A stretch of 64,000 nt of DNA from Pseudomonas arcuscaelestis (GCF_016881005.1 NZ_JACOPV010000022.1:35229-99228), one strand, 5' to 3'; shown: positions 21,701 through 29,134, counted from the first letter of the stretch. Program-made: numbers and translations. The notes: generated from the sequence alone by a model not told the origin.

Positions 21701-24700
21701 CGTACCCTGAGTGTGCGCCTGGACTCGAACCAGACCCGACAACTGCTCAAGGACGCACCGGCGGCCTACCATACCCAGGTCAATGACCTGCTGTTGACGG
21801 CACTGGCCCAGGTATTGTGCCGCTGGAGCGGTCAGCCGTCGGTGCTGGTGCAGCTTGAAGGCCATGGCCGCGAACACCTGTTCGACGACATGGACCTGAC
21901 CCGCAGTGTGGGTTGGTTCACCAGCGCTTATCCCTTGAGCCTGAGCCCTTCGACGGCTGAAGGTGAAGCCGGGCAGGGGGCCTCGATCAAGGCCATCAAG
22001 GAGCAATTGCGCCAGGTACCGCACAAGGGCCTGGGTTATGGGGTGCTGCGCTACCTGGGCGATCCGTCGGTACGCGAAAGCATGGCCGCCTTGCCACAGG
22101 CGCGGATTACCTTCAATTACCTCGGCCAATTCGACCAGCAGTTCCAGGACGATGCCCTGTTCATGCCAGTGGATGAATCGGTCGGCGAGGCCCATGACCT
22201 GGAGGCGCCACTGCCGAATTGGATGAGTATCGACGGTCAGGTGTACGGGGGTGAACTTCAACTGCGCTGGACGTTCAGCATCGAACGCTACGACGAGCGC
22301 ACCATCGAACATCTCGCCCAGGCTTACAAAGCACAACTGCTTGGCCTGATCGCGCATTGCCTGGACGACAACAACACAAGCTTCACGCCTTCGGACTTCC
22401 CGCTTGCGCAACTGTCCCAGGAGCAGATCGACAACCTGCCCGTGCCGGCGGCACACATCGAAGATGTGTACCCACTGACGCCGATGCAGGAAGGCTTGCT
22501 ACTGCACACCTTGCTTGAACCCGGCACCGGCATTTACTACATGCAGGACCGCTATCGGATCAACAGTGCCCTGGATCCCCAGCGCTTTGGCCAGGCCTGG
22601 CAGGCCGTGGTTGGGCGTCATGAAGCACTTCGCGCGTCGTTCAGTTGGAATGCTGGCGAAGCCATGTTGCAGATCATTCATAAACCCGGCACTGCCACGC
22701 TCGACTATCAAGACTGGGCCGACCTTGGCGATAACGAACAGGAAGCGCGCTTGCAGGCCTTGCACAAGCAGGAGCGTGAAGCCGGTTTCGATCTACTGCA
22801 GCAGGCACCGTTCCACCTGCGCCTGATCCGCGTGGGTGCAGACCGGTACTGGTTCATGATGAGCAACCACCACATCCTCATTGATGCCTGGTGTCGCTCG
22901 CTGTTGATGAATGATTTCTTCGAATTGTATATGGCCCTGGGTGAGGGTCGCGACGCCCAACTGGCGGTAGCGCCGCGCTACCGCGACTACATCGGCTGGC
23001 TGCAACATCAGGATTTGGATGAAGCGCGCCAGTGGTGGCGGGAAAACCTCCACGGCTTTGAACGCAGCACGGCGGTGCCGAGTGATCGTCCACTGCTTCG
23101 GGATCACGGCGTCGAGAACGCCGGGATGCTCGTTGGCGATTGTTACACCCGCCTGGATGCAGCCGACGGTGCACGCTTGCGGGAGCTGGCCCAGGCCCAC
23201 CAACTGACCATCAACACGTTCGCCCAGGCGGCGTGGGCGCTGGTATTGAGCCGCTACAGTGGCGAGCGTGATGTGCTGTTTGGCGTCACCGTAGCCGGTC
23301 GTCCGGTCAGCATGCCGCAGATGCAGCGCACCGTAGGTTTGTTTATCAATAGCATCGCCTTGCGCGTGAAGTTGCCAGCGGCGGGTGCGCATTGCAGCGT
23401 GCAGCAATGGCTCAAGGGCTTGCTCGAACACAACATGCAATTGCGCGAGTATGAATACCTGCCATTGGTGAGCATTCAGGCGTGCAGCGAGCTACCGAAA
23501 GGACAGCCGCTGTTCGATAGCCTTTTTGTGTTCGAGAACGCCCCCGTAGAAGTCTCGGTGCTGGATCGGGCACAAAGCCTCAATGCCAGCTCCGACTCGG
23601 GCCGTACCCACACCAACTTCCCCCTGACTGCGGTTTGTTACCCGGGTGATGACCTGGGCCTGCACCTGTCATTCGATCAGCGCTATTTCGATACCGCCAC
23701 GGTCGAGCGCATGCTGGCCGAGTTCAAACGGCTGCTGCTGGCCCTGGCCGATGGTTTCTTCGCCGACATGAGCGAGCTGCCATTGCTCGGTGAGCACGAA
23801 CGGCGCTTTTTGCTCGATGACTGCAACCGTAGCGAACAGGTCTACCCCCTGGAGCAGAGTTATGTGGCGCAGTTCGAAGCAAGGGTTGCGGCCCATCCGC
23901 AGCGCACGGTGGCGCGCTGCCTTGAGGCGACGCTCAGCTATGCCCAACTCAATCAGCAGGCCAACCGTCTTGGGCATGCCTTGGTTGCAGCCGGGGTAAC
24001 GCTGGACCAACCGGTGGCGCTGTTGGCAGAGCGTGACTTGCCATTGTTGGGCATGATCATCGGTAGCTTCAAGGCCGGTGCCGGTTACTTGCCGCTGGAC
24101 CCTGGCCTGCCAACGGCGCGCCTGCAACGCATTGTCGAACTCAGCCACACGCCCGTTCTGGTGTGCACCCAGGCTTGCGCCGAGCAAGGTCGAGCGCTGC
24201 TGGATGAACTGGTGTGTGCGGGGCGTCCGAAACTGCTGATCTGGGAGCAGGTGCAGAGCGCGCAGGGGGCGGACCTCAACCCGGGTATCTATAGTGATCC
24301 GGACAACCTTGCGTATGTGATCTACACCTCAGGCTCCACCGGCTTGCCCAAGGGCGTGATGGTCGAGCAGCGCGGCATGCTAAACAACCAACTGAGCAAG
24401 GTGCCGTACCTGCAATTGGACGAGCAGGATGTGATCGCCCAGACCGCCTCGCAGAGTTTCGACATCTCGGTCTGGCAATTCCTCGCCGCGCCGTTGTTCG
24501 GCGCGCAGGTGGCGATTGTGCCCAATGCCATTGCCCATGATCCCCAAGGACTGCTTGAGCACGTCCAGGCCTGTGGCGTTACGGTGCTGGAAAGCGTGCC
24601 GTCGCTGATTCAAGGCATGCTCGCCAATGAACACCGGCAACTGGACGGTCTGCGCTGGATGCTGCCGACCGGTGAAGCGATGCCGCCGGAGCTGGCTTGG

Positions 24701-25702
24701 CAATGGCTGCAGCGTTACCCACAGGTTGCATTGGTCAACGCTTATGGCCCGGCTGAATGCTCGGATGACGTCGCCTTTTTCCGTGTCGATGCTGATTCGA
24801 CCCGTGGCAGCTACTTACCCATTGGTACGCCAACCGACAACAACCGTTTGTACCTGTTGGATGACGATCAGGCCTTGGTGCCGCTGGGGGCTGTGGGTGA
24901 GCTGTGCGTTGCGGGTACCGGTGTTGGTCGAGGCTATGTCAGTGATCCGTTGCGCACGGCCCAGGCGTTTGTTCCCCACCCGTTCGGCGCGCCTGGGGAG
25001 CGTTTGTACCGCACTGGCGACCTGGCGCGTCGACGCGTGGATGGCGTGCTTGAATACGTGGGGCGCATCGATCACCAGGTGAAGATTCGCGGCTATCGCA
25101 TTGAGCTGGGTGAAATCGAGGCGCGCTTGCATGAGCAGGCCGAGATTCGCGACGCCGCAGTGGGTGTGCAGGAAGGCGGCAACGGCAAGCACCTGGTGGG
25201 TTACCTGGTGGCCAGTGATGCAGGCGCCAACCTTGCGGCCGTGCTGGAGCGGATCAAGCAACGTCTACGCGCCGAGTTGCCTGAGTACATGGTTCCGTTG
25301 CACTGGACCTGGCTCCAGCAGTTGCCGCTCAATGCCAACGGCAAGCTGGATCGCAAGGCATTGCCGCGTATCGACTTTGCTGCTCAGCAGCGTCAGGACT
25401 ACCTGGCACCGCGCAGTGAACTGGAGCACACCCTGGCGCTGATCTGGGCCGACATACTCAAGGTTGAGAGGGTGGGGGTGTGTGACAACTTTTTCGAGTT
25501 GGGTGGTCATTCCCTGTTGGCGACCCAGATTGCCTCACGGGTTCAGAAGACACTGCAATTGAATGTGCCGTTGCGGGCGATGTTCGAGTGCAGCACGGTC
25601 GAGGAGCTGGCCATCTATGTGGACGGTCTCAAGGCCAGTGAGCTGAGTGATGACAAGGTCGACCGCTTGAGTGATCTGATGGCGGAGCTGGAAGCGCTGT
25701 AG
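12734..25702 (+). CDS. pvdL: PvdL, pyoverdine starter non-ribosomal peptide synthetase
   Basis: The product is 4322 residues, close to PvdL of P. aeruginosa. The modules are: fatty acyl-AMP ligase (1 to about 590, QYTSGSTALPKG near 172), carrier with LGGNS (S619); condensation HHIVTDG (806), adenylation 1 (core at 1275), carrier LGGHS (S1663); condensation HHIVTEG (1855), adenylation 2 (core at 2330), carrier LGGDS (S2733), epimerase HHLVVDG (2909); condensation HHILIDAW (3379), adenylation 3 (core at 3861), carrier LGGHS (S4260). There is no thioesterase, as expected for an enzyme handing on to PvdI. Reading the GrsA pocket positions by eye gives D-V-W-H-F-G-R-I-N, D-A-E-G-I-G-A-V-M and D-I-W-E-L-T-A-D-D. 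These fit L-Glu, D-Tyr (with the epimerase) and L-Dab, the PvdL order. AGGAA precedes the ATG. No MbtH gene is adjacent. Confidence 0.96.
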   Translation: MTDAFELPVTLVQALAQRAAQTPQRVALRFLADDPQQEAVLDYRELDLRARTIAAALQARTDFGDRAVLLFPSGPDYVAAFFGCLYAGVIAVPAYPPESSRRHHQERLLSIIDDAQPRLLLTSSALQDSLQALEVLSEAAAPQLLATDRLPANLADAWQVPALQANDIAFLQYTSGSTALPKGVQVSHGNLVANEVLIRQGFGIDLNPDDVIVSWLPLYHDMGLIGGLLQPIFSGVPCVLMAPAYFLARPQRWLQAISDHGGTISGGPDFAYRLCSERVSGAALANLDLSRWRVAYSGSEPIRQDSLQAFADRFSSCGFNAQSFFASYGLAEATLFVSGSSRGQGIGAVSLDAAALARNCAEPGNDTMQMSCGRSQPEHDVQIVDPQQLTVLDDNRVGEIWARGPSIASGYWRNPQATARTFVEHGGHTWLRTGDLGFLRGGELFVTGRLKDLLIVRGHNLYPQDLEKTLEREVQVLRKGRVAVFAVDNLGEEGIGVAVEVSRNVQKTTTAQGLINTLRQVVADACQQAPAVVLLLNPGALPKTSSGKLQRSACRMRMDDGSLDCYARFPETQPAPAPALGAGVHGSRLQGLIARAWCEHLGVEQVAQDDHFFLLGGNSISATQLTAQLVDELGLQLSVQLLFECPQLDNFCSAVAALQKQGGATPGAIEHLDRGQAWPQSLAQHRMWLLWQMDMHSAAYNIPGALRLRGELDHAAVQSSFQSLVERHESLRTVFSEVDGQALQQVLPVLALDVQHLDLSALERDQVMLRREAEAQQPFDLQTGPLLRVTLVRLADEEHQLWVTLHHIVTDGWSMNILIDEFSRLYAAHSQGQQAELPALRLDYLDYGNWHRQWLVEGEAARQLNYWRAQLGGEQPVLDLPIDHPRSNQQRKLAERLSLRVPAALSEALRNTARQHDSTLFMILLAGFQSLLHRYSGQRDIRVGVPNANRARLETHSLVGFFINTQVLRAELNSRMPFTELLAQVRETTVQAQAHQDLPFEQLLAAFPEAREQGLFQVMFNHQQRDLGALRRLPGLLAEELPWHSREAKFDLQLHSEEDHQGRLSLSFDYASELFDADSVQRLAAHLISLLEQVCAAPTLTIGDVQLLDAQGREQLLKWGQAPAPAVQQWVVEQLNEQARTTPQRVALVWDGGSLDYAGLHQQANRLAHYLRDKGVGPDVCVAIAAERSPQLLIGILAILKAGGAYVPLDVDYPPERLAYMLADCGAGLLLSHSDMLQRLPHVAGVSILAMDQLKLDSWPCQPPGLHLHAENLAYVIYTSGSTGQPKGVGNTHAALAERLHWMQQRYGLDETDVLMQKAPISFDVSVWECFWPLVNGCRLVLAGPGEHRDPQRIAALVREHGVTTLHFVPALLQVFIQEPLAAACTSLRRLFSGGEALSGALRDRVLQVLPEAALDNRYGPTETAINVTHWQCSQADGARSPIGRPLANVVCRVMDEQLQLSAPGVPGELYLGGAGLARGYLARPGLTAERFVPQPDGDGQRLYRSGDRARWVASLGVLEYLGRLDQQVKLRGFRVEPEEVEACLLGQPGVDQAVVVIRQTAAGAQLVGYYSGSENNAGLLTALAEQLPSYMVPALLMHIVQMPLGPSGKVERKALPEPVWVTGEHIEPRTALEQQIAAIWREVLGVQQVGLQDDFFALGGHSLLATQIISRTRQACNVELPLRVLFEASQLRAFAGEIDAIQRSGSHNLQGAIARVDRRQAVPLSYSQQRMWFLWQMEPDSPAYNVGGMARLGGVLDVSRFEQALQSLIVRHETLRTTFPSIDGVPYQCVHRDSQVQMDWQDFSAHSPAERESLLQAFADQQAHQPFDLERGPLLRACLAKAGEQEHYFVLTLHHIVTEGWAMDIFARELGELYEAYVDERESPLQALPVQYLDYSVWQRQWLEGGEGQRQLDYWKTKLGAEHPVLELPTDRPRPAVQSHRGELYRFDLSPHLAAQVRQFNAERGLTLFMTMTATLAVLLYRYSAQQDLRIGAPVANRIRPESEGLIGAFLNTQVLRCQLDGHMRVSELIDQVRQTVIEGQSHQDLPFDQLVEALQPARSTAYNPLFQVMCNVQRWEFQQSRQLSGMQVDYLVNDARATKFDLNLEVTDLDRRLGCCLTYSCDLFDEPRIAMMAEHWQNLLAAMLDNPEQYLCELPMLASGEQHALRASLEGDLKADLSQTIESLFSAQALREPQAIALTFAGEHLSYAELDARSNQLARVLRERGVGAQVRVGLALERSLEMVVGLLAILKAGGAYVPLDPEYPPERLLYMIEDSGINVLLGQRSLFEALGELPAGLGCWCLEDEAATLAEVSREPLRATSLPGHQAYLIYTSGSTGKPKGVVVSRGEIAMHCQAVINDFGMRSDDCELHFYSINFDAATERLLVPLLCGARVVLRAQGQWDAQEICSLIREQQVSILGLTPSYGSQLAQWLASRNETLAVRMCITGGEALTGEHLQRIRQAFTPQQFFNAYGPTETVVMPLACLAPDQLPAGLASVPIGRVVGARVAYILDADLALLPQGGIGELYVGGAGLAQGYHARPGLSAERFVADPFAADGGRLYRTGDLVRQGADGLVEYMGRIDHQVKIRGFRIELGEIETRLLEYPAIREAVVLALDTAAGKQLAAYLVCDQALADAATQVALRDALKAHLRVHLPDYMVPTHLMLLEQMPLMGNGKLDRSALPPADLEQAREHYQAPRSELQLQLANLWQDVLNVQRVGLQDNFFELGGDSILSIQVVSRARQLGLHFTPRDLFQHQTVQTLATVVRRSDDSQVDQGPLSGRAALTPIQQWFFDSDVAQPQHWNQAVLLAPTERLLARLLEQTLQRLVEHHDALRLRFTALEGQWQGDYVQGGSRELLWQVSVSSFAECQALYSDVQRSLDLHNGPLLRALLVEDSSGEQPLLLAIHHLVVDGVSWRVLLEDVQALYRGETLAPKTRAMSDWAARLQTYASSDSLRDEQSWWQRQLGAAHLELPCDHPQGANLHKQARTLSVRLDSNQTRQLLKDAPAAYHTQVNDLLLTALAQVLCRWSGQPSVLVQLEGHGREHLFDDMDLTRSVGWFTSAYPLSLSPSTAEGEAGQGASIKAIKEQLRQVPHKGLGYGVLRYLGDPSVRESMAALPQARITFNYLGQFDQQFQDDALFMPVDESVGEAHDLEAPLPNWMSIDGQVYGGELQLRWTFSIERYDERTIEHLAQAYKAQLLGLIAHCLDDNNTSFTPSDFPLAQLSQEQIDNLPVPAAHIEDVYPLTPMQEGLLLHTLLEPGTGIYYMQDRYRINSALDPQRFGQAWQAVVGRHEALRASFSWNAGEAMLQIIHKPGTATLDYQDWADLGDNEQEARLQALHKQEREAGFDLLQQAPFHLRLIRVGADRYWFMMSNHHILIDAWCRSLLMNDFFELYMALGEGRDAQLAVAPRYRDYIGWLQHQDLDEARQWWRENLHGFERSTAVPSDRPLLRDHGVENAGMLVGDCYTRLDAADGARLRELAQAHQLTINTFAQAAWALVLSRYSGERDVLFGVTVAGRPVSMPQMQRTVGLFINSIALRVKLPAAGAHCSVQQWLKGLLEHNMQLREYEYLPLVSIQACSELPKGQPLFDSLFVFENAPVEVSVLDRAQSLNASSDSGRTHTNFPLTAVCYPGDDLGLHLSFDQRYFDTATVERMLAEFKRLLLALADGFFADMSELPLLGEHERRFLLDDCNRSEQVYPLEQSYVAQFEARVAAHPQRTVARCLEATLSYAQLNQQANRLGHALVAAGVTLDQPVALLAERDLPLLGMIIGSFKAGAGYLPLDPGLPTARLQRIVELSHTPVLVCTQACAEQGRALLDELVCAGRPKLLIWEQVQSAQGADLNPGIYSDPDNLAYVIYTSGSTGLPKGVMVEQRGMLNNQLSKVPYLQLDEQDVIAQTASQSFDISVWQFLAAPLFGAQVAIVPNAIAHDPQGLLEHVQACGVTVLESVPSLIQGMLANEHRQLDGLRWMLPTGEAMPPELAWQWLQRYPQVALVNAYGPAECSDDVAFFRVDADSTRGSYLPIGTPTDNNRLYLLDDDQALVPLGAVGELCVAGTGVGRGYVSDPLRTAQAFVPHPFGAPGERLYRTGDLARRRVDGVLEYVGRIDHQVKIRGYRIELGEIEARLHEQAEIRDAAVGVQEGGNGKHLVGYLVASDAGANLAAVLERIKQRLRAELPEYMVPLHWTWLQQLPLNANGKLDRKALPRIDFAAQQRQDYLAPRSELEHTLALIWADILKVERVGVCDNFFELGGHSLLATQIASRVQKTLQLNVPLRAMFECSTVEELAIYVDGLKASELSDDKVDRLSDLMAELEAL

Positions 25703-25714
25703 GGGCTGAAAACC

Positions 25715-25742
25715 ATCGCGGGGGCAAGCTTGCTCCCGCGAT
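25715..25742. repeat. REP-like palindrome after pvdL
   Basis: ATCGCGGG, GGCAAGCTTGCT and CCCGCGAT form a near-perfect palindrome of the Pseudomonas REP type (GCGGG-CAAG-CCCGC core). It sits 12 bases after the pvdL stop and 17 bases before the converging dsbG stop, so it probably ends or stabilises both transcripts. Confidence 0.7.
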
Positions 25743-25759
25743 AGCGCTCGCTGAAACCC

Positions 25760-26524
25760 TCAGCGTTTGCCCAGAATTTTCCCCAGCATCTCTGGCCGTG
25801 GCGCGCCTTGCTGCGACTGCATTTGCTGTTGCTCATCCAGATAGAAAATTGCCGGCGTTGCCGACAAGCCCAATTCCTCCATCAACGCCAGGTTGGCGTC
25901 GAGTTTGGCTTGCACCGCGGCGGGAATCTTATCGAGTGCCTTGAGGGTGCTGGCCTTGCCGGCGCTCTCATGCTTGTGCAGGGCCTGCACCGGATCATTG
26001 CTGGCCATCAGCGCTGCAGATTTGCCTGGGCTGTCTTCGCGAATGATACCGACCATGATGTGACGCAACTGTACTTTACCCGACTCCACCCATGGCCGGG
26101 CCTGCTGCCAGAACATGTTGCAGTACGGGCAATTGGGGTCGCTGAACAGGTAGACAATGCGTGGCGCATCAGCCTTGCCGTCGGCGATCCAGGCGGTCTT
26201 TTCCATTTTCGCCCAGGCCTCCTTGGCCATCGGCGCATACACCAGCTTTTGCAGCGGTGCTTCACTCAGGTCCTGGCCTTGTTCATTGAACAGACTGCCG
26301 ACCAGTACATGCTTGCCGTCGGGCGTCAGGTACAACGCCATGCCGCGGTTCTGATATTCGGCGGCGTATCCGCGCAGGCCGTTGGGAGCATCGAAGCTGC
26401 CTTTGACTTTTACACCCTTGGCTTCAATTTGCTGCACAGCCTTGGGCAGCGGTTCGGCCGCGATGACCTGGCTGGCCAGCAGGCCGAAAGTGAGGGTAAC
26501 AGGCAGTTTCAACAATGAGTGCAT
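25760..26524 (-). CDS. dsbG: DsbG, periplasmic thiol:disulfide interchange protein
   Basis: The product is 254 residues with a signal peptide (cleavage after about QVIAA, residue 22-23), an N-terminal dimerisation domain (about 23-100) and a thioredoxin-fold domain with the active site CPYC at residues 132-135 and a cis-proline region TPAIFYL near 225. DsbC/DsbG proteins act as disulfide isomerases or protect single cysteines from oxidation, and are kept reduced by DsbD. The start overlaps the end of the upstream TlpA-like gene by 16 bases. It is the last gene of the dsbD operon. Confidence 0.92.
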   Translation of the reverse strand: MHSLLKLPVTLTFGLLASQVIAAEPLPKAVQQIEAKGVKVKGSFDAPNGLRGYAAEYQNRGMALYLTPDGKHVLVGSLFNEQGQDLSEAPLQKLVYAPMAKEAWAKMEKTAWIADGKADAPRIVYLFSDPNCPYCNMFWQQARPWVESGKVQLRHIMVGIIREDSPGKSAALMASNDPVQALHKHESAGKASTLKALDKIPAAVQAKLDANLALMEELGLSATPAIFYLDEQQQMQSQQGAPRPEMLGKILGKR

Positions 26525-27366
26525 GCGTCGTTCCTTGAGGAGTTGGAGGCGGCGGGCGCAGGAGCGCGCTCGAAGGATTCCAGTGCGTGACTGAGGCTGG
26601 CGCGCGACAGTTCGCCCAAATGGCTGCCGACCAAACGGCCGTCGGCGTTGTAGAACAGTGTGGTAGGAAGCGCCATGGAGCCGACTTTCTGCGCCAGTTG
26701 GCCACCGCCATCAAACAGCACATGTGACAGGTTGAGCCCGGTGGTGGCGAGAAAGGTGCTGACGGTCTGTGGAGTTTCTCCCTGGTTGACGAACAGGAAG
26801 GTAATGTCCGGGTGTTCATGTTGCGCTTGTTGCAGTACCGGCATTTCTCGTCGACACGGTGGGCACCAGGTAGCCCAGAGGTTGATAACCAGCGGCCGGC
26901 CACTGTAGGTGGTGAGTTGCACCGCTTCGCCGTTGGCTTTCTTCAGGCTGACTTCGGGCAACTGCGTGCCTTGTTCGTAGAGGTGGCTGGCCAGGCTGCC
27001 AAGCAGCCAGAACAAGGCGCCGCTGAACAAACCCCAGCCCAACGGCCGGCGTAGCGCGTTGCGGCGCCAGCCTTGCCACAGGGCACCCATGATAACCACC
27101 AGCAGACCCGGCCAAAGCAGGAAGCCGCCATCACGCAGGTCGATGATCTGCAGGGGATCTTCGCGGTACATCGACCAGTAGCTCAGTACAAAACCCAGGC
27201 GAGCCCCCAGCAGGCCGAGCAGGAACAGGCTGAACAGCACCGACTCCGGGTTGTCACCGCCGCGCTTGGCTACCCGCCAGCCAACCACGGTGGCCAGGGT
27301 CAAGGCACAGATAAGCAGCAAATGGTCGACGGCCATGGTCAACGGCCCGAGATTAACGGTCAGCAT
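26509..27366 (-). CDS. TlpA/DsbE-like thioredoxin with an N-terminal Lgt-like membrane domain
   Basis: The product is 285 residues. The first 130 contain four hydrophobic segments with the stretch LLGARLGFVLSYW (about 52-64) and LRDGGFLLWPGL (77-88), which resembles the core of prolipoprotein diacylglyceryl transferase. From about residue 135 there is a TlpA-type thioredoxin domain with WCPPC (C168, C171) and a cis-proline region ALPTTLFYNADG. The protein ends in ACTHC, a further C-x-x-C, formed where the gene overlaps dsbG. Its ATG at 27366 overlaps the dsbD stop (TGATG). It probably exchanges electrons with DsbD in the periplasm. The Lgt resemblance is judged by eye, and lipid transfer activity is not suggested. 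Confidence 0.85.
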   Translation of the reverse strand: MLTVNLGPLTMAVDHLLLICALTLATVVGWRVAKRGGDNPESVLFSLFLLGLLGARLGFVLSYWSMYREDPLQIIDLRDGGFLLWPGLLVVIMGALWQGWRRNALRRPLGWGLFSGALFWLLGSLASHLYEQGTQLPEVSLKKANGEAVQLTTYSGRPLVINLWATWCPPCRREMPVLQQAQHEHPDITFLFVNQGETPQTVSTFLATTGLNLSHVLFDGGGQLAQKVGSMALPTTLFYNADGRLVGSHLGELSRASLSHALESFERAPAPAASNSSRNDACTHC

Positions 27367-29069
27367 CAGCCTTGACTCCGGGTCTGGGCCCACTGTTCGA
27401 GAAAGTTTTTCGCGTCGATTTCGCCGGTGATACGGCGGCTGCGGCGCTCGTTACCTTCCGGTCCGATCCAGATAATGGTCGGTGGGCCGGGCACCTGGTA
27501 GCGTTGCAGCAATTGGCGGCTGGACGCGGCATCGGCGGTCACATCCAGACGCAGCAAGCGTATGCCGTCCAACGCGCCTAGCACATCGGCGCGACCGAAC
27601 ACTTGTTTTTCCATGACTTTGCACGACACACACCAATCGGCATAGTAGTCGAGCATCACCCACTGGCCTTGGGCTTTGGCGCTATCGAGTTCGCGTTGCA
27701 GGTCGGCCGGTTGAGTGACGGTGATGAAGGCATCCGCGTGGACCGCACTGGCAACGGTGCCGGCGCCCGCTCGGAAGGGTTGCAGGGGCTGCCAGGGATC
27801 ACTGCCGCCCGCGGCTGCGCCGATCACCAGCAGACTGCCCCACAAACCCAGCAGCACTGGCAGGGCGCGCATTGGCCGCAGCCCATGCAATGCAGGCCAT
27901 GCGGCCCAGGCCAGAGCGATCAGCCAGGCCCCGCCCAGGCCCAGCCACAGGGAAGGTTCGAGCACCGTGCGCAGGGTATACAGCGCCATCGCCAGGAACA
28001 CGAAACCGAACAGGCCTTTGACCAGATTCATCCACGGGCCCGGGCGCGGCAGGTAGCGATTGCCCAGGGTAACCAGGAGCAACAGCGGCAAGCCCATGCC
28101 AATGCCCAGCGTGAACAGCACCAATGCACCCTGAACAGCGTTGCCGCTTTGGGCAATGTACAGCAAGGCCCCGGCCAGGGGCGCGGTCATGCACGGGCCC
28201 ATGAGCAGGCCAGAAAGGGCGCCGAGCAGGGCTGCCCCGTAGACATTGCCGCCACGCGTGCCGTGCCCTGCACGTTCCAGGCGGTCGCGCAGCCACGCGG
28301 GCAACTGCAGTTCGAAGGCACCGAACATCGGCAAGGCGAGCAAGATGAACAGGCCCGCCAAGGTGCCGAGTAGCCAGGGTTGTTGCAGCCAGGCTTGCAG
28401 GCTTCCACCCAGCAACGCGGCGACTACACCGAGTGCGGCGTACACCAGGGCCATGCTCAGGACATAGACACAGGCCAACAACCAGCCGCGCCGCGCACTG
28501 ACGCCGTTACCCAGGACCAGTCCGGCGAGAATCGGCAGCATCGGAAGTGAACAAGGTGTGAACGCCAGCAGCAGGCCCAGGCCGAAGAAGGCCAGCAGGC
28601 TCCAGGCCAGGGTCGATTGCTGCAGGTTACCCGCCAAGGCCTGGTCGCTGGCTTGCTCATCCACAGGGATGTCGCTCAGACTGACCAGATTGGTCTGCGG
28701 CGGATAGCACAGACCGGCATCAGCGCAACCTTGCCAGCCCATGCGCAGTTGGCCACTGGCGTCTGCCGGCAGTATCAACTCAAGCTCACCTCGGTATACC
28801 TGGGTATCCCCGAAGTACTCATCATGATAAGGCAAGGCTTGCGGCAGGGCCGGATGCTGTTCAGCCGGCAGACCGTCGAACTTCAGGCGCTTCTGATACA
28901 GGTAATAGCCATCGGTTATTTTCCAGTGCAGGCGCATCTGGCCCGAATCCAGCCGCTCACTGCTGAATACAAATGCCTTTTCTACTGGCAGGAAGTCGCT
29001 TTGGGTAAAGGGATTGGCCTGAGCCAGAGCGCTGAACAGAAGCATCAGGGCAATCAATAATCTACGCAT
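27366..29069 (-). CDS. dsbD: DsbD, transmembrane thiol:disulfide reductant conductor
   Basis: The product is 567 residues in three parts: a signal peptide (1-18), a periplasmic alpha domain with the cysteine pair in GCADAGLCYPPQ (about 112-119), an eight-helix membrane part with the CSLPMLP motif near its first helix and GPCMTAPLAGA near the fourth, and a C-terminal thioredoxin domain with WCVSC (C480, C483). DsbD carries electrons from cytoplasmic thioredoxin to DsbC/DsbG and TlpA-like partners, both encoded downstream. ATG at 29069 opens the operon and diverges from the response regulator gene. Confidence 0.94.
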   Translation of the reverse strand: MRRLLIALMLLFSALAQANPFTQSDFLPVEKAFVFSSERLDSGQMRLHWKITDGYYLYQKRLKFDGLPAEQHPALPQALPYHDEYFGDTQVYRGELELILPADASGQLRMGWQGCADAGLCYPPQTNLVSLSDIPVDEQASDQALAGNLQQSTLAWSLLAFFGLGLLLAFTPCSLPMLPILAGLVLGNGVSARRGWLLACVYVLSMALVYAALGVVAALLGGSLQAWLQQPWLLGTLAGLFILLALPMFGAFELQLPAWLRDRLERAGHGTRGGNVYGAALLGALSGLLMGPCMTAPLAGALLYIAQSGNAVQGALVLFTLGIGMGLPLLLLVTLGNRYLPRPGPWMNLVKGLFGFVFLAMALYTLRTVLEPSLWLGLGGAWLIALAWAAWPALHGLRPMRALPVLLGLWGSLLVIGAAAGGSDPWQPLQPFRAGAGTVASAVHADAFITVTQPADLQRELDSAKAQGQWVMLDYYADWCVSCKVMEKQVFGRADVLGALDGIRLLRLDVTADAASSRQLLQRYQVPGPPTIIWIGPEGNERRSRRITGEIDAKNFLEQWAQTRSQG

Positions 29070-29117
29070 GTCGAAGCCTTGGCAGTGCAATAAGTGTTCG
29101 ATCCTGGCCGAGCGCGA

Positions 29118-29134
29118 TTAACCGAGTGTTAACC
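29118..29134. promoter_or_regulatory. TTAACC direct repeats between dsbD and the response regulator gene
   Basis: TTAACC-GAGTG-TTAACC is a direct repeat with an 11-base period, the arrangement typical for OmpR/PhoB-family dimers. It lies 49 bases upstream of dsbD and about 110 upstream of the regulator gene. It is a candidate site for the regulator; this is inference from symmetry and place. Confidence 0.45.

Noticed and set aside
12545..25702. Long antisense and alternative-frame open frames inside pvdL (for example 13256-14566 minus)
   Set aside because: They match no family, lack ribosome binding sites and follow the third-codon GC bias of the NRPS frame; they are shadows of pvdL.
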